Assembly (NCBI GenBank): GCA_011391345.1
Contig: JAABQR010000145.1
Location: forward strand, 1 to 7,114
Direction of reading: 5' to 3'
DNA length: 7,114 bases
Source of the DNA: Methanobacteriota archaeon
GTDB taxonomy: Archaea > Thermoplasmatota > Thermoplasmata > UBA10834
Shown: positions 1 through 3,651 of the stretch, in pieces
How the letters are laid out: every line of letters begins with the position of its first letter
How positions within the stretch are numbered: the first letter of the stretch is position 1
Program-made: the position numbers and the translations under genes
The notes under the pieces: generated by a model
The model's input: the letters and a program-made list of their open reading frames with translations, nothing else
What the model was told of the DNA's origin: nothing
Database searches by the model: none

Positions 1-1
1 G

Positions 2-481
2 GCGGCCAAGATATCCGAGGGCAACGTCGCCCTGGCGCTGTTCGCTCTGGGTGCCATCGCCGCCCTGCTCGCGACCCTCGCCATCGTATCGGTGTTCTCG
101 AAGGAGGTGCACGAAGGCCGCAAGAGGCTCGGGATACTGAAGGCCATAGGCGCATCCAGACGACACATACGCACGCTGGTGTTCCCCCAGGCGCTCGTAG
201 CTGCGCTCGCGGGTTCGTTGGTCGGCGTCGCCTCCGGCCTGCTCATCGCTGTGGCCCTGGTACGTTCGGATGCGTTCATGGTCTTCGGCCACGTGCTCGA
301 GTTCGGTGTGAGCGCCGGCATCGTCCTCCTCACGCTCGTGGGTGCGGTCGCCATCAGCCTCGTGAGCGCCCTGGCATCTGCGGAGATCGCGGCCCGCGAG
401 ACGACGATATCATCGATAAAGGATCTGCCCGGGGAAGAAGGCCCGCAGCCGGACGTATCCGAACTCCTTGGAGAAAGCTGA
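2..481 (+). CDS. FtsX/MacB-type ABC transporter permease, C-terminal part (5' truncated by window edge)
   Basis: The frame is open from the first bases of the window, so this is the last 159 residues of a longer gene; the GTG at 92 is internal and not the start. Visible order: a membrane helix (about residues 8-32), a basic cytoplasmic loop with the typical FtsX signature RKRLGILKAIGASRRHI (40-56), a second helix (64-87), a third helix (about 98-126), and a hydrophilic acidic tail ending LLGES. This matches the last three helices of an FtsX-domain permease (PF02687). Such proteins couple to a cytoplasmic ATPase to export lipoproteins or peptides or to act mechanically on the envelope. The substrate cannot be told from this fragment, and the partner ATPase would lie upstream. 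The 27-residue tail after the last helix is longer than a bare FtsX end. It is convergent with the next gene with no spacer. Confidence 0.88.
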   Translation, partial: AAKISEGNVALALFALGAIAALLATLAIVSVFSKEVHEGRKRLGILKAIGASRRHIRTLVFPQALVAALAGSLVGVASGLLIAVALVRSDAFMVFGHVLEFGVSAGIVLLTLVGAVAISLVSALASAEIAARETTISSIKDLPGEEGPQPDVSELLGES

Positions 482-1348
482 TCATTCTTCGACGACGCTC
501 AGCCACAGGTGCAGGTTGCCGTACAGGTACCGTTCCTGTCCATCCTCCTGGATGTAGAGGTCGAAATCGAACCTCCACACGCCTGGCTGATCGAGCACGA
601 ACGTGACATTGACGGACTGCGTCTCGCCCTCGTCCATCGTGTAGTTGTACCATCGGGTGTCCCAATGCGTGTCGTTCCAGCAGTATGCGGCCATCGAGAA
701 CTCCCTGGGGCCGTCCTCACCGTTGTGCATCTCTATCGTGAGCGTGATGTTCGACCCGAGCACGCGCGTGGAGTTGATCTTCGCGCTGTCATCCTCGGTC
801 ATCGCGAAGTAGGTCCTGGACGGGTACTCCGCCGTGATGATGAGCGCCAGGCATATCCCGGACACCACGAGCGCGGTCCCGAGCATCGCGGCCACGACCT
901 TGTCGAACTTGAACGGCTCGACCTTCTCGGTCCTGGTCTTCTTCCCGGGCTCCTCCTCTGTGTTCCTGTTCATGACCATCTCGGCCGCGACGGCTGCGAG
1001 CGCGAACACTACCAACGAGGCCCGTGTGGTGTTCGAGTCAAGCCCGATCGGCGTGAGCACGAGGAACAGACCAAGGAAGATGATCACCAGGACGGATATG
1101 CCCAGGCTGAGCACGAACCTCGCCTCGAGGGTCGTGCCTTTCCAGAAGAACAGTCGCACGATGGCGAACCCCGGGACGAAGAACATGTATGGGAGGCCGA
1201 ACGCGAACGCAGCCGCGGTTCCTGGCAGAAGGACGAGCACAAGGGTCGATACTATTGAGAACAACGCTATCGCGAGCCGCTGGCCGTTGTGCGTCTCCAG
1301 GAAGCCAACGACCTTGCTGAGCGCGTCCGCACCTTCTTCCAAAGTCAC
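482..1348 (-). CDS. DUF1616-like multi-pass membrane protein with extracytoplasmic C-terminal domain
   Basis: A 288-residue protein. Hydrophobic segments lie at about residues 24-43, 46-68, 77-100, 109-126 and 150-172. The segment LPYMFFVPGFAIVRLFF (52-68) and the following ARFVLSLGISVLVIIFLGL...LTPIGLDSNTTRASLV resemble archaeal DUF1616 proteins, where a 'LP..LF.PGY..VR' motif starts a helix bundle. A charged loop (127-149, EEEPGKKTRTEK) separates the bundle from the last helix. Residues 173-288 form a beta-rich outer domain with several N-glycosylation sequons (NST 192, NIT 200, NDT 225, NYT 235, NVT 247), similar to the CARDB-like tail of the family. The biochemical role of DUF1616 is unknown; an envelope role is inferred. 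The GTG start follows an in-frame TGA directly and has GAGGG four bases upstream. Transcription is divergent from the zinc-ribbon gene. Confidence 0.85.
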   Translation of the reverse strand: MTLEEGADALSKVVGFLETHNGQRLAIALFSIVSTLVLVLLPGTAAAFAFGLPYMFFVPGFAIVRLFFWKGTTLEARFVLSLGISVLVIIFLGLFLVLTPIGLDSNTTRASLVVFALAAVAAEMVMNRNTEEEPGKKTRTEKVEPFKFDKVVAAMLGTALVVSGICLALIITAEYPSRTYFAMTEDDSAKINSTRVLGSNITLTIEMHNGEDGPREFSMAAYCWNDTHWDTRWYNYTMDEGETQSVNVTFVLDQPGVWRFDFDLYIQEDGQERYLYGNLHLWLSVVEE

Positions 1349-1354
1349 TCAGCC

Positions 1355-1390
1355 CTCGACCTGCTGAAACATGTAGGCCCATATATCTGT
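1355..1390 (-). promoter_or_regulatory. Candidate TATA promoter for the DUF1616-like gene
   Basis: Read on the minus strand, GATATATGG (about 1387-1379) is the only AT-rich element upstream of the GTG at 1348. A TATA box there would place transcription start near 1355-1360, giving a very short leader of about 10 bases that still includes GAGGG (1357-1353). Position and composition fit; the exact start is inferred. Confidence 0.5.
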
Positions 1391-1404
1391 TTGTTCAGTT
1401 GATG

Positions 1405-1458
1405 CGCCAGTATGCATGACCGACCTGGCGAATCCCAGTCCGCGGTGCGAGCCAGGTC
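1405..1458. repeat. Alternating inverted GCCAG/CTGGC elements between divergent promoters (possible operator)
   Basis: GACCTGGC at 1422-1429 and GCCAGGTC at 1451-1458 are a perfect 8-bp inverted pair separated by 21 bases. A third element, CGCCAG at 1405-1410, is also a perfect inverse of CTGGCG at 1425-1430. All three lie between the outward-facing TATA boxes near 1384 (minus) and 1473-1480 (plus). That position suits a shared operator for a dimeric regulator; the function is inferred. It lies upstream of both predicted transcription starts, so an RNA hairpin role is unlikely. Confidence 0.45.
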
Positions 1459-1465
1459 ATCCAGT

Positions 1466-1505
1466 AGGAACCTATTTAAACGACTAACCCAATAATTGCT
1501 GACAG
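1466..1505 (+). promoter_or_regulatory. TATA/BRE promoter of the zinc-ribbon membrane protein gene
   Basis: TATTTAAA at 1473-1480, preceded by the purine-rich AGGAA that could act as BRE, is a good archaeal TATA box. Transcription would begin about 25 bases downstream, near 1503, leaving a leader of roughly 30 bases that contains the GAGGTGA ribosome-binding site at 1525-1531. Confidence 0.7.
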
Positions 1506-1524
1506 CCCTGTTATACCCCCTCGT

Positions 1525-1531
1525 GAGGTGA
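1525..1531 (+). promoter_or_regulatory. Shine-Dalgarno GAGGTGA that decides the TTG start at 1537
   Basis: GAGGTGA is a near-perfect anti-16S complement and sits five bases before TTG at 1537. The alternative GTG at 1528 lies inside this site, so it is unlikely to be the true start. Confidence 0.75.
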
Positions 1532-1536
1532 CTCTA

Positions 1537-2391
1537 TTGGCTAAGGACGAAGATGGTGAGGTTGCGTGCCCTGTCTGCGGCAAGATCGTGGGCGCCGATG
1601 TGTCTTCCTGCCCCTATTGTGGCGCCGAGTTCGAAGAGCATGATGCCACCGATGAGGAAGAGGTCGAGGCCAAGGTCGCCGCATCGGATGAGGATGAAGA
1701 GGTCGCCTGCCCAGTGTGCGGTTCTCTCGTAGGTCTCGATGTCGCGGCCTGCCCCAAGTGCGGCGCGGAGTTCGAGGAAGAGGAGATCGAGGAGGTCATC
1801 GAGGTAGAGGAGAAGACCGTCTTCGAGGAAGAGGTAGCTTCGAGACCCGTGAAGGCCAAGCCCGTCGAGAAGCCGAAGGCCAAGGCGAAGCCGGCGGAGA
1901 AGGCCAAGCCGAAGGAGAAGCCGAGGCCCAAGCCCAAGGAGGGCGTCTCGCTCACTGCGGATCTGCCCGCTAGCATCATGGACTTCAGGGTCATAGGACT
2001 CGCGCTCATCATACTCGGCGTCGTGGGCACACAGGTCGCGCTCATGATCGACTGGTACTGGACATGGGTGCCTCCGATAGAGGACAACATGGGCCTGTTC
2101 GTGGCAATACCCATAGTCCTGCTCGTGGTCGGCCTCCTGGTGTTCATGCTCGTGAAGAAGGCGCTCGCGGGCGGGAAGGAGATGCCCGAGATGATGCCCG
2201 GCACATCCCTTTCGCTGTTCCTGTTCGGGATACTCGCGCTGATCGTCGTGGTCCTCTGGGACCCGATCAACGCGGCGCTTCAGGACTCCCAGGCCGCGGT
2301 CGCGGGCGGGTTCGCCGTGGCCCTCGTGCTCGGCATCCTGCTCGTCTTCATGGGTTCGAGGAGCGCGTCCGAGAAGGCCGCGTGCGACTGA
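1537..2391 (+). CDS. Tandem zinc-ribbon, four-helix membrane protein of unknown function
   Basis: A 284-residue protein if read from TTG 1537; a GTG at 1528 would add three residues but lies within the ribosome-binding site. Two near-identical double-CxxC zinc ribbons open the protein: C11/C14/C25/C28 and C58/C61/C72/C75, each of the form CPVCG-x10-CPxCGAEFEE. A strongly acidic stretch (about 77-99) follows, then a Lys/Pro/Ala-rich basic linker (about 103-135, repeats of KPKAKAKP type). The remainder is membrane: helices at about 151-171, 186-206, 224-240 and 253-273. The cytoplasmic N-terminus presumably binds two zinc ions and could contact protein or nucleic acid, tethered by a charged linker to a four-helix anchor. 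No enzyme motif was seen. Zinc-ribbon-plus-helices proteins are common in archaea and mostly uncharacterised. Its own promoter suggests a single-gene transcript. Confidence 0.9.
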   Translation: MAKDEDGEVACPVCGKIVGADVSSCPYCGAEFEEHDATDEEEVEAKVAASDEDEEVACPVCGSLVGLDVAACPKCGAEFEEEEIEEVIEVEEKTVFEEEVASRPVKAKPVEKPKAKAKPAEKAKPKEKPRPKPKEGVSLTADLPASIMDFRVIGLALIILGVVGTQVALMIDWYWTWVPPIEDNMGLFVAIPIVLLVVGLLVFMLVKKALAGGKEMPEMMPGTSLSLFLFGILALIVVVLWDPINAALQDSQAAVAGGFAVALVLGILLVFMGSRSASEKAACD

Positions 2392-2410
2392 GCCAGAAAC
2401 CCGTAAACCC

Positions 2411-2430
2411 TTTCAGTCCAGGTTTTTGTC
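2411..2430 (+). terminator. Candidate T-rich terminator after the zinc-ribbon gene
   Basis: Twenty bases past the TGA the plus strand reads TTTCAGTCCAGGTTTTTGTC. Archaeal termination often needs only a short T-run, and TTTTT at 2424-2428 is the first one after the stop. No stable hairpin precedes it, so the call is tentative. Confidence 0.4.
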
Positions 2431-2441
2431 GAGCATCGTGT

Positions 2442-2458
2442 GATACGAGATTCGTATC
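2442..2458. repeat. Perfect 7-bp inverted repeat with 3-base loop
   Basis: GATACGA and TCGTATC flank GAT. It lies about 50 bases after the zinc-ribbon stop and 14 bases after the T-run. It could be part of the 3' end structure of that transcript or a protein-binding palindrome; no downstream T-run supports a bacterial-type terminator. Confidence 0.4.
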
Positions 2459-2571
2459 TCGCCATCCGACTTCGCAAGGCTGATATACGATGTGATTGTT
2501 CAAGGTCCGACACAATTCGGTGGCAGCCCTAGTTGATTGGTGTGGTGGGATTGTTGCCAGGACTGAGTGTC

Positions 2572-2606
2572 GGGGCGGCGTGATGGGCGCCCCTCGGAGC
2601 ATTTTT
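2572..2606 (+). terminator. GC-rich hairpin followed by T5 (possible terminator or small-RNA end)
   Basis: GGGGCG at 2572-2577 can pair with CGCCCC at 2588-2593 across a 10-base loop, and TTTTT follows at 2602-2606 after an eight-base spacer. The spacer is long for an intrinsic terminator. It is far from the stop at 2391, so if real it would end a read-through transcript or an unannotated small RNA. Confidence 0.25.
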
Positions 2607-2670
2607 CGTCGTTCGGGCCTCGTGCGCACACGTGCGCGCACCGTGACCATGGCCAGTCGCTGAGAAACAA

Positions 2671-2715
2671 GGCGACCAAATAATTATATAACAAATATCT
2701 CTATATATGTGATAG
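2671..2715 (+). promoter_or_regulatory. AT-rich double-TATA promoter upstream of the 2728 leader ORF and 2809 gene
   Basis: The stretch 2678-2709 is the most AT-rich in the window. TTATATAA at 2684-2691, with GACCAAA upstream as a possible BRE, would start transcription near 2714. A second box, TATATATG at 2702-2709, would start it near 2728-2731, at the ATG of the small ORF. The downstream gene at 2809 therefore has a leader of roughly 80-95 bases whichever box is used. Confidence 0.65.
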
Positions 2716-2727
2716 CAAGCGGAAGGG

Positions 2728-2805
2728 ATGGACCAGCTGTCGCTTGAGAGCGTCATCGCACGTGTCTGCCCCTTCAGCGCGAGCGGATTGAGAAGGAGTG
2801 TGTAA
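2728..2805 (+). CDS. Possible 25-residue leader ORF upstream of the 2809 gene
   Basis: An ATG at 2728 opens 25 codons (starting MDQLSLESV, ending GLRRSV) that stop with TAA at 2803-2805, three bases before the ATG of the next gene. The ribosome-binding site of that gene (AAGGAGTG, 2793-2800) lies in its last codons, so translation of the small ORF would run a ribosome through that site. GGAAGG at 2721-2726 is too close to this ATG to be an ideal Shine-Dalgarno, but the ATG sits at or within about 15 bases of the predicted transcription starts, which would suit leaderless initiation. The peptide has no recognisable domain and could be a chance open frame. A coupling or attenuation role is inferred. 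Confidence 0.3.
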   Translation: MDQLSLESVIARVCPFSASGLRRSV

Positions 2806-2808
2806 CCA

Positions 2809-3336
2809 ATGGAGAGGAAGATACTCACGATAATGGTGGCGCTCATGGTAGTGGCCGCCATCGTGGTCGCGTTCGTCATGATCGCGGCCGGAGGCGTAAG
2901 GACCGCCGGTGGTTTCACGAGGCTGTTCGATGACCTCGAGAACCCGAACCCGACTGTGACGTTCCACCAGTACCTGGAGCTGCCCGACGACTGGAGCATC
3001 AACGACGTGAAGACCGTCAGCGACACGATCGTGGACATGTATCTCGATTACACCACGACCGTCGGGTCGTCGACCATCTATGTCCACGTCATCTACTTCG
3101 TGTGCATAAGCGACAAGTGGACGGACGCCGAGCAGGGCACATCGTTCTTTGTGCCCTCGAGCATGCTGCACTCGGGCTACATCCAGGTGGACCACGGCAG
3201 GTTCTCCCTGAGCGTCAGCTCGGTGTCGAACTTGTCCGAGGACTACACGATCGGCGACGTCATCGAGCTCGATACGGTCTTGGCGGATAACTTGGGCGTG
3301 CTGTCTTTCGGTAGCTGGTCATTGGCCAGCGAATGA
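2809..3336 (+). CDS. Small secreted or N-anchored protein of unknown function
   Basis: A 175-residue protein starting at ATG with AAGGAGTG eight bases upstream. The N-terminus MERK plus a hydrophobic run (about residues 5-27) is a signal peptide or signal anchor; an AAGG just after it could be a cleavage region. It lacks the K/R-G-type cleavage motif expected of an archaeal type IV pilin. The mature part (about 30-175) alternates polar and hydrophobic residues as in a beta-rich extracellular domain. It is rich in Ser, Thr and Asp, with a single sequon (NLS 141) and one cysteine (C99). I do not recognise the family. It has its own promoter and possibly an upstream leader ORF. The next gene has a separate promoter, so cotranscription is not required. 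Confidence 0.82.
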   Translation: MERKILTIMVALMVVAAIVVAFVMIAAGGVRTAGGFTRLFDDLENPNPTVTFHQYLELPDDWSINDVKTVSDTIVDMYLDYTTTVGSSTIYVHVIYFVCISDKWTDAEQGTSFFVPSSMLHSGYIQVDHGRFSLSVSSVSNLSEDYTIGDVIELDTVLADNLGVLSFGSWSLASE

Positions 3337-3473
3337 TTCAGCAGAGACCCTTGACGCGTCCGAAACCCCTTTCATCCACATATTCTGGACACGGCCTTGC
3401 CACGATCTTCGTACTGGGGTATATGAACGGTTTCCTCCCCGCCGTCCTGAGCGGGGAGCCAGAGGCGAAAGAG
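3337..3473. other. Intergenic 3' flank with an 8-bp hairpin
   Basis: This is the first half of the 315-base gap before the large surface-protein gene. CTCCCCGC at 3435-3442 and GCGGGGAG at 3451-3458 form a perfect 8-bp stem with an 8-base loop (CGTCCTGA). No T-run follows on either strand. It lies upstream of the TATA box at 3474, so it belongs either to the 3' end of the 2809 transcript or to a protein-binding site. AAACCCCTTTCATCCA at 3363-3378 resembles AAACCCTTTCAGTCCA found after the zinc-ribbon gene at 2405-2420. Confidence 0.45.
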
Positions 3474-3505
3474 TATTATAACCAGGGTTCGCTCTTCAGT
3501 TATAA
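3464..3505 (+). promoter_or_regulatory. TATA/BRE promoter(s) of the surface-protein operon
   Basis: GCGAAAGAG followed by TATTATAA (3474-3481) has both a purine-rich BRE and a TATA box; transcription would start near 3505. A second box, TTATAA at 3500-3505, would give a start near 3529. Either leaves a leader of about 120-150 bases before the ATG at 3652, unusually long next to the roughly 30-base leader of the zinc-ribbon gene. Confidence 0.65.
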
Positions 3506-3651
3506 CGGCGTAAGCCGAAACGCCACAGGGCATAGTGATGCTTCGGCGGGCCACCTGCGTTGGAGAGTGCTTTTGGGGGAGAGGACGTTCATAGCGGCCC
3601 GCATGTCAGCAACCCTACGCCCTTGCGCAGGGAGAGAGAGGCAGAGAGGCG
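3506..3651 (+). promoter_or_regulatory. Long, potentially structured 5' leader of the surface-protein gene
   Basis: Several segments can base-pair: GGCGT 3507-3511 with ACGCC 3520-3524; GCCGAA 3514-3519 with TTCGGC 3542-3547; GCAT 3530-3533 with ATGC 3538-3541, stacking directly on the previous stem; GCGGGCC 3546-3552 with GGCCCGC 3596-3602; and CCTGCG 3554-3559 with CGCAGG 3626-3631, just before the purine-rich ribosome-binding region GGAGAGAGAGG (3631-3641). Some of these share bases or cross each other, so not all can form together. It matches no riboswitch class I could recall with confidence. A regulatory RNA role is inferred from length and pairing only. Confidence 0.4.

Larger units (their letters stand above)
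2392..2675. other. Non-coding gap with small inverted repeats; no gene seen
   Basis: Only frames that also run through neighbouring genes or the promoter are open here. Visible structure: a perfect 7-bp palindrome GATACGA-GAT-TCGTATC at 2442-2458; an inverted pair TGGCA (2521-2525) / TGCCA (2555-2559); GGGGCG (2572-2577) pairing with CGCCCC (2588-2593), followed by TTTTT at 2602-2606; and an uninterrupted alternating purine/pyrimidine run at 2621-2641. No tRNA-like fold, T-loop GTTCRA in context or convincing C/D box pair was found. A small RNA is possible but unsupported. Confidence 0.5.

Noticed and set aside
509..1367. Long plus-strand ORFs opposite the DUF1616-like gene
   Set aside because: High-GC antisense shadows with low-complexity charged translations. 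The minus-strand frame has clear membrane helices and a family signature.
1528..1536. GTG at 1528 as start of the zinc-ribbon protein
   Set aside because: It lies inside the GAGGTGA ribosome-binding site, which is ideally spaced for TTG at 1537.
2580..2664. Box C/D small RNA (GTGATGG with a CTGA near 2660)
   Set aside because: The C box deviates from RTGATGA, the spacing is too long and no paired C'/D' boxes are evident.
2529..3195. Minus-strand ORFs spanning the 2392-2808 gap and the 2809 gene
   Set aside because: They run antisense through the promoter and the secreted-protein gene and show no recognisable features.
3507..3560. c-di-GMP-I (GEMM) riboswitch, suggested by CACAGGGCA at 3524-3532
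   Set aside because: The following conserved GGGACGCAAAGCC block and tetraloop-receptor layout are absent, so only a nine-base match remains.
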